64,000 nt of DNA, taken from contig NZ_SSSR01000001.1 of NCBI RefSeq assembly GCF_009469695.1, positions 124,001 through 188,000 of the forward strand, written 5' to 3'. The translations under genes and the position numbers were made by a program. The stretch comes from Propionivibrio limicola. GTDB taxonomy: Bacteria; Pseudomonadota; Gammaproteobacteria; Burkholderiales; Rhodocyclaceae. Within the stretch, counting starts at the first letter, position 1. Each line of letters begins with the position of its first letter. Below the pieces are notes generated by a model that was not told where the DNA came from, searched no databases, and saw nothing but the letters and a program-made list of their open reading frames with translations. Shown one piece after another: positions 18,826 to 26,911 of the stretch.

Positions 18826-20160
18826 ATGAAATCCTCCAAGCGCCCCGAACAGATCGATCTGCTGCCTTACCTTGGCAAATGGATTTTGTTGTCGATGGCC
18901 GTTGCCGCGCTGGCCGGCTCGGCATCCGCCTTCTTCCTCCTATCGCTCGACTGGGCGACTGAAACCCGTAACACCCACCGCTGGCTCATCTGGCTGCTGC
19001 CGTTCGCCGGGTTTTTCGTCGGCTGGCTGTACCTGAAATTCGGCCAGCAGGTCGAAGCAGGCAACAATCTGCTCATCGACGAAATTCACGATCCGAAGAA
19101 AGTGATTCCCCTCCGCATGGCACCGCTGGTGCTCGGTGGCACAGTGATTTCCCACCTGTTCGGCGCCTCGGTCGGACGCGAGGGAACCGCCGTTCAAATG
19201 GGCGGCGCACTGGCCGATCAGCTCACCCATCTTTTCAAGCTGAAGCACGAAGACCGCCGCATCATCCTGATGGCCGGCATCAGCGCCGGCTTCGCTTCGG
19301 TCTTCGGCACCCCGCTCGCGGGCGCCGTCTGGGGGCTGGAGGTATTGGCCATCGGACGGTTGCGCTACGACGCCCTGCTCGCCTGCACGGTAGCGGCCAT
19401 CGTGGCTGACCAGGTCTGCGCTTTCTGGGGCGTGCATCACACCCACTACATCATCCCCGCGATTCCGCCTGTTACGGCCTGGGGACTTGGCGCCACAGTC
19501 CTCGCCGGCATGGTCTTCGGCCTGGCCGGCAAGGCATTCGCCGACGCCACACACGCACTCAGCGGATGGGTCAAGAAGACGATCAGCTACGCGCCGTTCC
19601 GCCCCTTGCTCGGCGGCGCAATTCTGGCCATCGTCATCATGTGTTTTGCCGTGGACCGTTACATCGGCCTCGGCGTGCCTGTCATCGTGGAAGCCTTTCA
19701 AAAGCCGCTGCCGGCTTACGACTTTCTCGGCAAGATGGTCTTTACCGTATTTTCACTGGGCGTCGGATTCAAGGGCGGCGAAGTCACACCGTTGTTTTAC
19801 ATCGGCGCCACGCTGGGCAATGCCCTTGCCCCTCTGCTCAACATGCCGTTCCCGCTCTTGGCCGGCATAGGTTTCGTCGCCGTCTTCGCCGGCGCCGCCA
19901 ACACGCCGATCGCCTCGACACTGATGGCCATCGAACTGTTCGGCGCCGAAATCGGCGTCTATGCCGGCATCGCCTGCGTCATCAGTTACCTGTTTTCCGG
20001 CCACACCGGCATCTACCGGTCGCAACGCTTTGGTCAAGGAAAGCACAAGCACGCGCCCGAGGGGATGAAGCTGGGAGAACTGCCCGCCTATCGCAAGCAA
20101 CTCCAGACCAAGGCGAGCCAGCCTGGCGCAACGGAAGACAAAGCGGATGAGCAATCATGA
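18826..20160 (+). CDS. fluoride/proton antiporter of the CLC-F (EriC-F) type
   Basis: A 444-residue CLC-family membrane protein with about 10-12 hydrophobic helices. It carries CLC-F rather than chloride-CLC signatures: G-R-E-G-T-A-V-Q-M-G in place of GSGIP/GREGP, G-N-N-L-L-I-D-E-I-H near the N-terminus, P-L-R-M-A-P-L-V-L-G-G-T, and G-G-E-V-T-P-L-F. It would export cytosolic fluoride in exchange for protons. A fluoride riboswitch in the 5' leader strongly supports the substrate. ATG 18826 is preferred over GTG 18790, which would lie close to the riboswitch platform. The C-terminal 45 residues are hydrophilic. Confidence 0.92.
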   Translation: MKSSKRPEQIDLLPYLGKWILLSMAVAALAGSASAFFLLSLDWATETRNTHRWLIWLLPFAGFFVGWLYLKFGQQVEAGNNLLIDEIHDPKKVIPLRMAPLVLGGTVISHLFGASVGREGTAVQMGGALADQLTHLFKLKHEDRRIILMAGISAGFASVFGTPLAGAVWGLEVLAIGRLRYDALLACTVAAIVADQVCAFWGVHHTHYIIPAIPPVTAWGLGATVLAGMVFGLAGKAFADATHALSGWVKKTISYAPFRPLLGGAILAIVIMCFAVDRYIGLGVPVIVEAFQKPLPAYDFLGKMVFTVFSLGVGFKGGEVTPLFYIGATLGNALAPLLNMPFPLLAGIGFVAVFAGAANTPIASTLMAIELFGAEIGVYAGIACVISYLFSGHTGIYRSQRFGQGKHKHAPEGMKLGELPAYRKQLQTKASQPGATEDKADEQS

Positions 20161-20437
20161 GCGAATGTCGGCCCGCCGCGCATACCGCGCCGACAGCATC
20201 GAGCAGACGTCATGTAGAAGCAGTCGCCGCAACCGAGCGGCTCGTAGTATTTGAGGACGACCTTGTAGCCGTCCAAGTCACCCGCCCCCTTGTCTGACGC
20301 GGTATCGGCACATTGCCTATCTCAAGAATCGAACGGCTTCTATAGACAACGTTGAGCTTGCCGGTCGCCTCCAGATAGCGCGCCACATCGGCCGCCGACA
20401 GCGCGCTCGCCTCGGATTCGTTGATTCGGGTAATCAT
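20088..20437 (-). pseudogene. small hypothetical protein, apparently frameshifted
   Basis: The frame from ATG 20437 (M-I-T-R-I-N-E-S-E-A-S-A-L-S-A-A-D-V-A-R-Y-L) is protein-like up to I-P-R-Q-T-R-G, then turns into Ser/Thr/Arg-rich shadow sequence. The other frame then becomes protein-like: G-D-L-D-G-Y-K-V-V-L-K-Y-Y-E-P-L-G-C-G-D-C-F-Y. The switch lies at a C5 run near 20286-20290, a typical indel site. The joined product would be about 115 residues with a C-G-D-C motif and would overlap the 3' end of the CLC-F gene on the other strand. No family recognised. Confidence 0.4.
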
Positions 20438-20525
20438 CGATTCACCAACAAAAGCCGCAAAGGGAAGGACTCGGGATGATAAAGGCACACCTTGGCGGTG
20501 AGAAGTGAAAGAAGCGAAACGAGCG

Positions 20526-21536
20526 TTATTGCACGGGGATCACGCGCTCGCCGCGCCGGAGCTGGTTGCGCAGTTGCTGGACCCGCGCATCGATGGCTTC
20601 GAGTTCGGCGAGGTGGTCTCGCTCCTCCTGACTGGTCGCCAGAATGCTGGCGATGCCGCCGTTGCGGATGATGAGCCGCTGCTCGGCCATCAGCGCCAGA
20701 ATCGGGTCGTGCGTGGCCATGAGGACGATCTTTTCCTGCCGCACGAGGAGCTGCAGCGCCTTCTTGCGGTCGATGCCGGCGTTTTCCACTTCGTCGATCA
20801 GCACCACCGGCGAGGCGGAAAGGAAGGCGGTGTCGGCGATCATCAGCGCCCGCGACTGGCCGCCGGACAGCGCCGTAACGGGCGTTGTCGCACTGAACGA
20901 CTCGCCGGCCAGCCGGTTGGCCTGCAGGATGATGTCGTCAACGATCGTTTCGCTGTCGATCTGCCGGCTTTCGGCGTGCATGCGGATGAAGTCGCCGGCC
21001 GCGAGGTCCATGACGAAGTTCATGTTCTGCGAGAGCTGGGCGACGAGCTTGTGCTCCAGCGCAAAGCGCAACTCCGGGTCGGGTGCGGCACCGTTGATCA
21101 GGATGCGCCGGCCGGTCGGTGTGTCGCCCTGCGCCATCCATTCGATGTCGGCGAGCAGGCGGCTTTTGCCCGAGCCGGTCGGGCCGACGATGCTGGTGAT
21201 GCTGCCGGGGTGGAGCGTGAGTTCGCAATTTTCCGGCTCGCCGGTCTTGTTGCGCCCGCCGATGACGGTCAGGCACTCGACCTTGAGCGGTGAATGCCGG
21301 ACCGGTGGATGCAGCAGCCGGTCGATGTGGTGCAGCAGTTGTTCCGGGCCGATGCCGACATGCTCAAAGTGATCGCTGGGCAGTTGCGCCATATAAGCTG
21401 CCAGCGTCACCGAACCATCCGGCGGCGGTTCGATGCCGAAATCGGCAAGCTGCATTTTCAGCAAGGGATACGCGGTCAGCAGTTCGGTCAGAGGCCGCTG
21501 CCACCAAGGGGGGGCTGTAGTCGACGAATCGTTCAT
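20526..21536 (-). CDS. soluble ABC-type ATPase with N-terminal DUF1858/ScdA_N-like domain
   Basis: A 336-residue protein. Residues 13-75 (L-T-E-L-L-T-A-Y-P-L-L-K-M-Q-L-A-D-F-G-I...) resemble the DUF1858/ScdA_N helical domain seen with redox or metal-repair proteins. Residues 85-320 form an ABC ATPase: Walker A GPTGSGKS (118-125), signature LSGGQ (223-227), Walker B V-V-L-I-D-E-V-E (244-251) and H-loop His276. It has no membrane helices and no permease gene nearby. It follows a GTPase gene and a substrate-binding-like gene on the same strand, with a repeat in between. ATG 21536 is chosen; the frame is open to 21617. Role unknown; metal or cofactor handling is inferred from the partners. Confidence 0.8.
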   Translation of the reverse strand: MNDSSTTAPPWWQRPLTELLTAYPLLKMQLADFGIEPPPDGSVTLAAYMAQLPSDHFEHVGIGPEQLLHHIDRLLHPPVRHSPLKVECLTVIGGRNKTGEPENCELTLHPGSITSIVGPTGSGKSRLLADIEWMAQGDTPTGRRILINGAAPDPELRFALEHKLVAQLSQNMNFVMDLAAGDFIRMHAESRQIDSETIVDDIILQANRLAGESFSATTPVTALSGGQSRALMIADTAFLSASPVVLIDEVENAGIDRKKALQLLVRQEKIVLMATHDPILALMAEQRLIIRNGGIASILATSQEERDHLAELEAIDARVQQLRNQLRRGERVIPVQ

Positions 21537-21561
21537 CTGAAAAACCTCAGTTTGAACCGCT

Positions 21562-21700
21562 TTCAACGCAGAGATCGCGGAGATACAGAGGGCGCAGAGA
21601 AAAGCATTGAGTTGCAAGGCGCGTGGAGTGCGTACTTGTGCGCTGGGCTTGCGTCTTCTCTGCCTTTTCTCGGTTTTTCTCTGCGTTCTCTGCGTCGAAT
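21562..21700. repeat. intergenic inverted repeat (cgcagaga family)
   Basis: Arms of acgcagagatcgcggagata and onward, and ctctgcgttctctgcgtc, face each other across about 70 bp between the GTPase and ABC ATPase genes. The element is a dispersed-type palindromic repeat with no coding potential. It is similar in design to, but different in sequence from, the caccaag repeats. Confidence 0.6.
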
Positions 21701-21719
21701 GCGGTTTGCTTTTTCATCG

Positions 21720-22403
21720 TCACACCTTGATCTTGCGGATGTTGCCTTCCTGGAAGTCGTCGCCGATGCGCGTCTCGCCGAGGCAGTAGGAACAGAGGGC
21801 GGCCGGTAGCGTGAAGCGTAGCGCGCCGCCTTCCAGCGTCGGCACGTCGGCCGCGTCGTTGAGCAGTGTCGTCAGCTCGTAGGCGCCCTGCCCGGTGATG
21901 CCGTTCACGTGCAGGATGCGCGCCTTGCTGTTGGCCTGCCGCACCTTGAAGGCGAACACTTCGCGCTCGGCTTGCGAGACGATGTCGCCCTTGGTGATGA
22001 CGACGATGTCGGCCATCTTGAGCATCGGCCCGACCTTCTTCGGCGTGTTGATGCCCATCAGGTTGTCGATCACGCAGATCGCCAGCACGCCGCGGATGTG
22101 CGGCGAGCAGCGGTTGCACAGGCCGGCGCTCTCGGAAATCAGCAGGTCGAACCCCTCGCCGACGCCCCAGCGCACGCAGTCGTCGATGTTGCTGACGAAG
22201 TAGTGGTCCGGACACAGATTGCCCGACAGCCCCACCCGTACCGGCACGTCGAGCGCGGCGTAGCGTTCGTCGTCATCGGTGGCAAGGCAGTCGAACTTGA
22301 CGACGCCGACCTGGCGCCCCTCGCCGTGCAGCACGCGGATGACGTTGGCCAGCACCGACGTCTTGCCGGACGACGGCGGGCCGGAGACGGTGATCAGCTT
22401 CAT
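21720..22403 (-). CDS. UreG/HypB-like P-loop GTPase with Cys pairs
   Basis: A 227-residue SIMIBI/G3E-type GTPase. P-loop G-P-P-S-S-G-K-T-S (8-16), K-F-D-C (36-39, base of switch I), E-S-A-G-L-C-N-R-C-S (91-100) in the switch II position, and T-K-G-D (137-140) as the guanine-specificity motif. Cys pairs C96/C99 and C204/C207, plus C39 and C64, could bind a metal, as in HypB, UreG or CobW chaperones. It lies 10 bp after the substrate-binding-like gene and upstream of the ABC ATPase. The likely role is GTP-driven metal or cofactor delivery; the target is unknown. No hyp or ure genes are in the window. Confidence 0.82.
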   Translation of the reverse strand: MKLITVSGPPSSGKTSVLANVIRVLHGEGRQVGVVKFDCLATDDDERYAALDVPVRVGLSGNLCPDHYFVSNIDDCVRWGVGEGFDLLISESAGLCNRCSPHIRGVLAICVIDNLMGINTPKKVGPMLKMADIVVITKGDIVSQAEREVFAFKVRQANSKARILHVNGITGQGAYELTTLLNDAADVPTLEGGALRFTLPAALCSYCLGETRIGDDFQEGNIRKIKV

Positions 22404-22413
22404 CCGCGAATCC

Positions 22414-23469
22414 TCAACCTTTCCTTACGCTGGCCGGCAAACCCGCCTGAAACTCGGCATCGAGCACGTTCGACAATTCGTTGAAATCACTCGACGCCAG
22501 CGTATCCATGTCGGCCATCGAATACGGCTGCGACCAGTCCATCGCATCGACGGTGTGGATATCGCCCTTGGCCAGCACGTCGCGCAGCGACTCGCCCCAG
22601 AAGAACGGCAGCACGTCGCGGCAGGCGTCGAGCTGGTCGTGCTTCACGAAGAGCAGCATCGGCGTCAGGATCGGGCCGTCGCTCAGCTTCACCTCGACGA
22701 CGCGCTTGCGGCTCGGAATCTGGCGGATCGCCGCGCTCGGCATGAGCACGAAGCGGGCGCGCTCCGGGTCGCTCGAATCCATGCTCTTGATGATCTGCGA
22801 AAAATGCTTGAGGTAGCGAATATTGGCGGCGAACTGGCGCGGCGCGCCCTCGCCCAGCCGCGTGCGCAACACCATCAGCAGCGCCGTGCCGGAGACATGG
22901 CCGCTGCACCCATGCATGCCGATTTCGCCGGCGTAGCAGGGTTTGACGAGGTCGTTCCAGGTCGTCGGCACCGGGCTCGACGATTCGACGCTTTCGTCCA
23001 TCACCATGCCCCACGAGCCGAAGCCAAGGAAGCCGAGGTTGTGCTTTTCTCCAACGGCGCGGAATTCCGGCGAAAGCAAGTCCGCCCATTCCGGTCGCGT
23101 CAGGCCGACGTAGAGACCGGAATCGATGAAGCGCGACTTGAACGGCTGCGTGAACAGCGCGTGGTAGTTGTTGGTCAGCCAAACGTCCGGCACGTCGTTG
23201 AGCGTCTCCGCGACGGCCATGTCGTCCTCCACCGAATGCGGCTCGCCTTCGAGCAGCGTCGGGCTGTGGAGCGGCACGTCGTGCGTCGCGTTGTACTCGG
23301 CGACGAAACTTTCCAGCACGCCCTTCAGCCGCACCTTGAGCGGACACGGCACGCTGATGTGCAGATTGATCGCATCGGGGCGCAACAACGGCACCGGCTC
23401 GGCGCTGACCTGCGCCAGAAAGTCGAGAAAATGGTTGGATTTGTCCGAAATGTCGGATTGAACGCTCAC
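22414..23469 (-). CDS. ABC substrate-binding-like protein without a signal peptide
   Basis: A 351-residue protein resembling iron- or spermidine-type extracellular solute-binding proteins: H-I-S-V-P-C-P-L-K at about residue 35, D-V-W-L-T-N-N-Y-H, and a W-N-D-L-V-K-P-C-Y-A-G-E-I-G segment typical of the family. The N-terminus is charged and has neither signal peptide nor lipobox, so the protein appears cytosolic, which is odd for this fold. Cysteines in P-C-P-L-K, K-P-C-Y and H-G-C-S-G-H could be ligands. GTG 23469 is chosen because GGAG lies 7 nt upstream; the open frame to 23520 adds no signal peptide. It is the first gene of the permease-less triad. Confidence 0.75.
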   Translation of the reverse strand: MSVQSDISDKSNHFLDFLAQVSAEPVPLLRPDAINLHISVPCPLKVRLKGVLESFVAEYNATHDVPLHSPTLLEGEPHSVEDDMAVAETLNDVPDVWLTNNYHALFTQPFKSRFIDSGLYVGLTRPEWADLLSPEFRAVGEKHNLGFLGFGSWGMVMDESVESSSPVPTTWNDLVKPCYAGEIGMHGCSGHVSGTALLMVLRTRLGEGAPRQFAANIRYLKHFSQIIKSMDSSDPERARFVLMPSAAIRQIPSRKRVVEVKLSDGPILTPMLLFVKHDQLDACRDVLPFFWGESLRDVLAKGDIHTVDAMDWSQPYSMADMDTLASSDFNELSNVLDAEFQAGLPASVRKG

Positions 23470-23552
23470 GGAAAGCTCCGGAAAAAGGCAGATTCCGGAA
23501 CCGTGCAAGTTCGATGCCAAGGTCGCTTTTCAGGTGACAGGCCAATAAAAAG

Positions 23553-23659
23553 CAAACCACCAAGTCACCAAGAACACCAAGGTGGCACCAAGAAAACATT
23601 CCAACGCTCTGTTTTTCTTGGTGAAACTTTGTGCCCTTGGTGACTTGGTGGTGAAACGC
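23553..23659. repeat. second copy of the CACCAAG palindromic repeat
   Basis: Inverted arms aaccaccaagtcaccaagaa and onward, and ttcttggtgaaactttgtgc through cttggtgacttggtggtg, lie upstream of the substrate-binding-like gene. They match the element at 10131-10246, including the caaagtttcaccaag/cttggtgaaactttg core. No gene is seen here. Confidence 0.75.
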
Positions 23660-23734
23660 TTTTATCCAGAGGCCAGAACGAATGTCAGCTTTGAAACATT
23701 CGCTGTCGCAAACGGCGCGACGAGGCGGCGCGGC

Positions 23735-23983
23735 TTAGTGCTTTTTTCCCATCCACTGGCCCGACTTGCCGTCGCTCGTCTTTTCGCAAACGACGTCGAC
23801 GCCCGCGAGGGTAGCCTTCTCGCCCACGTTGAAGAACTTGCCGTGATCGCCGGAATAGCATTGCGGGACTTTGGCGGCCACAGCCGGTTTCGCCGCTTCG
23901 GCGGGTTTTGCAGGAGCGGTCGATTGGGAAGCGCAGGCCGTCAGCGCGAGAACGGCGGCGGTAAGGATGAACAGGGAACGCAT
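23735..23983 (-). CDS. small lipoprotein, possibly DUF1496-like
   Basis: An 82-residue predicted lipoprotein. M-R-S-L-F-I-L-T-A-A-V-L-A-L-T-A-C gives a lipobox L-T-A-C, followed by an Ala/Pro/Lys linker. A compact 40-residue domain follows with two Cys (Q-C-Y-S-G and V-V-C-E-K) and a terminal G-Q-W-M-G-K-K-H. The C-Y...G...C...W pattern resembles DUF1496, but this is a weak assignment. ATG 23983 has AAGGAGA 8 nt upstream, so the longer frame to 24127 is rejected. Function unknown; transcribed alone. Confidence 0.75.
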   Translation of the reverse strand: MRSLFILTAAVLALTACASQSTAPAKPAEAAKPAVAAKVPQCYSGDHGKFFNVGEKATLAGVDVVCEKTSDGKSGQWMGKKH

Positions 23984-24142
23984 GAAACAAATCTCCTTGA
24001 TGGGTTGAACTGCGCCGGCGATTCTCTTGCATCGATGTTGCAGATTCATTGCAGCCGCGTCCGAACAAAATCCCATCGCAGCGCGCACGATGCAGGGATA
24101 ATTCAAGGCTTCGCTCTCACCCGCCATTACGGAAAGCCCCCC

Positions 24143-24331
24143 ATGGCCGCCAAGGAAGCCAAAGCCCGCATCAAGATCAACAAACTGCTCGACGAAACCG
24201 GCAAACCGCTGCTCGTACTCGAAGCCAAGTCGGAGGACAAGAACCCGCTGGTCGGCAAGAAACTGGCACTTTTGTTGCCGAAACCAATCCGTGTTCCCCT
24301 AACTGCTTTCAGATCCCCGGAGAGACGTTGA
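24143..24331 (+). pseudogene. remnant of a type I restriction enzyme R subunit (hsdR)
   Basis: The 62-codon frame begins A-K-E-A-K-A-R-I-K-I-N-K-L-L-D-E, the usual HsdR N-terminus. It then jumps straight to K-P-L-L-V-L-E-A-K-S-E-D-K-N-P-L-V-G-K, the nuclease-domain motif (the E-A-K of the PD-ExK site) normally found about 40-80 residues later. After that, unrelated residues lead to a stop. This looks like an internally deleted and 3'-truncated gene. No hsdM or hsdS lies nearby. The stop falls 5 bp before the permease start. Confidence 0.7.
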
Positions 24332-24335
24332 AACC

Positions 24336-25745
24336 ATGAATGCCAATCCTTCCTCCCAAGGACTCACGCGCGGCCTGCGCAATCGCCACATTCAACTCAT
24401 CGCGCTGGGCGGTGCCATCGGCACCGGGCTCTTTCTCGGTGTGGCGCAGACCATCAAGCTGGCGGGGCCGTCCGTTCTTCTCGGTTATGCAGTGGCCGGC
24501 CTGATTGCCTTCTTCATCATGCGCCAGCTTGGCGAGATGGTGGTCGAGGAGCCTGTCGCCGGTTCATTCAGCCATTTTGCGAACAAATACTGGGGCAGTC
24601 TGGCGGGATTTGCTTCGGGCTGGAATTACTGGGTGCTGTACGTACTGGTCAGCATGGCCGAACTGACGGCGGTCGGCATTTATGTGCAATTCTGGTTTCC
24701 CGGCGTGCCGACCTGGGCCTCCGCGCTGGCGTTCTACCTGTTGATCAACGCCATCAATATGCTGCACGTCAAACTCTTCGGCGAGATGGAATTCTGGTTT
24801 TCGATCATCAAGGTGCTGGCGATCGTCAGCATGATCGTTTTCGGTCTTTTCCTGCTGTTGAGCGGCCAGGCCGGGCCACAGGCCAGCGTTGCCAATCTGT
24901 GGCAACTCGGCGGCTTTTTCCCGCATGGGGTGAGCGGGCTGGTCATGGCCATGGCGATCATCATGTTCTCGTTCGGCGGGCTCGAACTCGTCGGCATCAC
25001 GGCCGCCGAGGCCGACAATCCCGAGGTGAGCATTCCGAAAGCGACGAATCAGGTGATCTACCGCATCCTGATCTTCTACGTCGGCGCACTGGCCATCCTG
25101 CTTTCGCTCTATCCGTGGGACAAGGTGCAGGAAGGCGGCAGCCCCTTCGTGATGATTTTCCACGCGCTCGACAGCCAGATCGTCGCCAATCTGCTCAATT
25201 TTGTCGTGCTGACGGCGGCGCTGTCGGTCTATAACAGTTGCGTCTATTGCAACAGCCGCATGCTGCTCGGGCTGGCCGCGCAGGGCAATGCTCCGGCCGT
25301 GCTGGCGCGCGTCAATAAGCGCGGCATCCCGCTGCTGGCGCTCGGCGTCTCGGCGGCAGCGACCGGGCTTTGCGTTCTGATCAATTTCCTGATGCCAGGA
25401 AAAGCCTTTGAGCTGCTAATGGCGCTGGTCGTCGCGGCGCTAATCATCAACTGGGCCATGATCAGCGCGACCCATCTGATGTTCCGCAAAGCGCTGCAGG
25501 AACGTCGCCAGACGCCGCGCTACCGCAGCTGGGGGCAGCCATATAGCAATTACATCTGTCTGGTCTTCATGGCCGGCATTCTGGCGGTGATGTGGCAGGT
25601 GCCGGACATGCGCCTGTCGGTCACCCTGATCCCGGTCTGGCTGGCCGTGCTGGCCCTCGGCTTCTGGTTCAAGCAGCGTCGCAATACGCTGGATGCCACT
25701 GAACCCACGCTCTTGACCCCCGCCTACGCCGAGGATGAGCAGTGA
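24336..25745 (+). CDS. aromatic amino acid permease (AroP/PheP type, APC superfamily)
   Basis: A 469-residue amino-acid permease with 12 predicted transmembrane helices. The AAT-family motifs are present: H-I-Q-L-I-A-L-G-G-A-I-G-T-G-L-F-L at the N-terminus, G-L-E-L-V-G-I-T-A-A-E-A near the middle, and the AroP/PheP-like S-V-Y-N-S-C-V-Y-C-N-S-R-M-L. It imports amino acids by proton symport through the inner membrane. Aromatic specificity is inferred from this motif and from the adjacent pheC. It may form a unit with pheC, 85 bp downstream. Confidence 0.85.
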   Translation: MNANPSSQGLTRGLRNRHIQLIALGGAIGTGLFLGVAQTIKLAGPSVLLGYAVAGLIAFFIMRQLGEMVVEEPVAGSFSHFANKYWGSLAGFASGWNYWVLYVLVSMAELTAVGIYVQFWFPGVPTWASALAFYLLINAINMLHVKLFGEMEFWFSIIKVLAIVSMIVFGLFLLLSGQAGPQASVANLWQLGGFFPHGVSGLVMAMAIIMFSFGGLELVGITAAEADNPEVSIPKATNQVIYRILIFYVGALAILLSLYPWDKVQEGGSPFVMIFHALDSQIVANLLNFVVLTAALSVYNSCVYCNSRMLLGLAAQGNAPAVLARVNKRGIPLLALGVSAAATGLCVLINFLMPGKAFELLMALVVAALIINWAMISATHLMFRKALQERRQTPRYRSWGQPYSNYICLVFMAGILAVMWQVPDMRLSVTLIPVWLAVLALGFWFKQRRNTLDATEPTLLTPAYAEDEQ

Positions 25746-25830
25746 TGACACCATCGCCATCAATCACCGTCCCAACCGCTATCTTTCCTGATCCGTCTGA
25801 CCGGCCTGACTTAACCTGAAAGGAAAAACC

Positions 25831-26604
25831 ATGAAACTCGCCTGGATCGTTACCGCCACCAGCCTGCTTTTCTCGCCATTGTCGATGGCGCAGGAGACTC
25901 CGGCTTCGCGCCTGGATACTGTCATCAAGACGCAAAAACTGCGCGTCTGCTCACCCGGCGACTATCGCCCGTTCAGCCTGGCGCGAACGGATGGCACCTT
26001 CGAAGGACTGGACATCGACCTCGTTCAATCGGCCGCCAAGGCTCTGGGCGCCCAGGTCGAGATGGTCAAAACAAGCTGGCCTACCCTGATGAAGGATTTC
26101 CAGGAAAAATGCGATATCGCCATCGGCGGCATTTCGGTCACGCTGGAACGCCAGAAGAGCGCCTTTTTCACCGCGCCTTACATGGTCAATGGCAAGGCGC
26201 CGATTACCCGCTGTGAAAACGTGGCGCGCTTCCAGAGCATTGCCGACATCGACAAGCCGAACGTGACGGTGGTCGAGAATCCTGGCGGCAGCAACGAGCG
26301 TTTTGCCCGCGCCAATTTCAAACAGGCCAAGATCGTCATCTTCAATGACAACACGACGATCTTCGACGAAATTCTCAAGGGCAACGCCGACCTGATGATC
26401 TCGGAATCGGTCGAAACGATCGTGCAACAGAAACTGCGCCCCGGCCTCTGCGCGGTCAATCCCGAGAAGCCGCTCCAGTACGGCGAAATGGCCTGGCTGC
26501 TGCCGCGTGGCGATAGCGTCTTCAAAGCCTGGATCGACCAGTGGCTGCACCTGGCCAAGGCCACGGGCGAATACGACAAGATCGTTGCGCAGTGGGTGCG
26601 CTGA
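25831..26604 (+). CDS. pheC: periplasmic cyclohexadienyl dehydratase PheC (SBP-derived)
   Basis: A 257-residue protein with a Sec signal peptide (cut near S-M-A-Q-E) and a type-3 extracellular solute-binding fold. It closely follows Pseudomonas PheC motifs: R-L-D-T-V-I-K-T-Q-K-L-R-V, G-D-Y-R-P-F-S, T-S-W-P-T-L-M-K-D-F, N-P-G-G-S-N-E-R-F-A-R-A-N, and C-A-V-N-P-E-K-P. PheC converts prephenate to phenylpyruvate and arogenate to phenylalanine in the periplasm. The Glu in the S-E-S-V-E-T segment aligns with a PheC active-site Glu. Pairing with an aromatic permease suggests periplasmic phenylalanine synthesis and uptake. A plain amino-acid-binding protein is the alternative. Confidence 0.85.
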   Translation: MKLAWIVTATSLLFSPLSMAQETPASRLDTVIKTQKLRVCSPGDYRPFSLARTDGTFEGLDIDLVQSAAKALGAQVEMVKTSWPTLMKDFQEKCDIAIGGISVTLERQKSAFFTAPYMVNGKAPITRCENVARFQSIADIDKPNVTVVENPGGSNERFARANFKQAKIVIFNDNTTIFDEILKGNADLMISESVETIVQQKLRPGLCAVNPEKPLQYGEMAWLLPRGDSVFKAWIDQWLHLAKATGEYDKIVAQWVR

Positions 26605-26825
26605 GTAGCACCCACGGCAAACCACTCCCCAGTTGACCGGTCAATTTCATCGAGACTTGACCATATCAATCGGGCACTTGCCCCCCGATGGTTATGAGGC
26701 AGAACTTGTCTGCGGTCGGCCAACTGCCGTCCTTTGCCCTTCCTCTTGAGCAGTAGTTCAGGTGTCTGGTTCACTCTGAAACCAGCCGAGTGATCCACAG
26801 AAGGCGCTCGGCCACAGACAACCTT
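26605..26825. other. intergenic stretch before the IS element
   Basis: No gene or RNA recognised. A short gttgaccggtcaa palindrome follows the pheC stop. Confidence 0.5.
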
Positions 26826-26911
26826 GGGACGTACTGAAAAACTCCTGTCATTTTGCATCAACGAAAGAGCCAGTCTGAGAAAATAGGGGAAGTGATTTCG
26901 GATGTTGAGAG

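Noticed and set aside
22279-23643. Plus-strand frame opposite the substrate-binding-like gene (454 codons)
   Set aside because: Composition is typical of an antisense shadow, while the minus-strand product has clear family features and a ribosome-binding site.
26640-26825. Second partial IS or inverted repeat around the IS5 element
   Set aside because: Short shared words (caactgccg) occur on both sides, but no continuous repeat or coding remnant could be traced.
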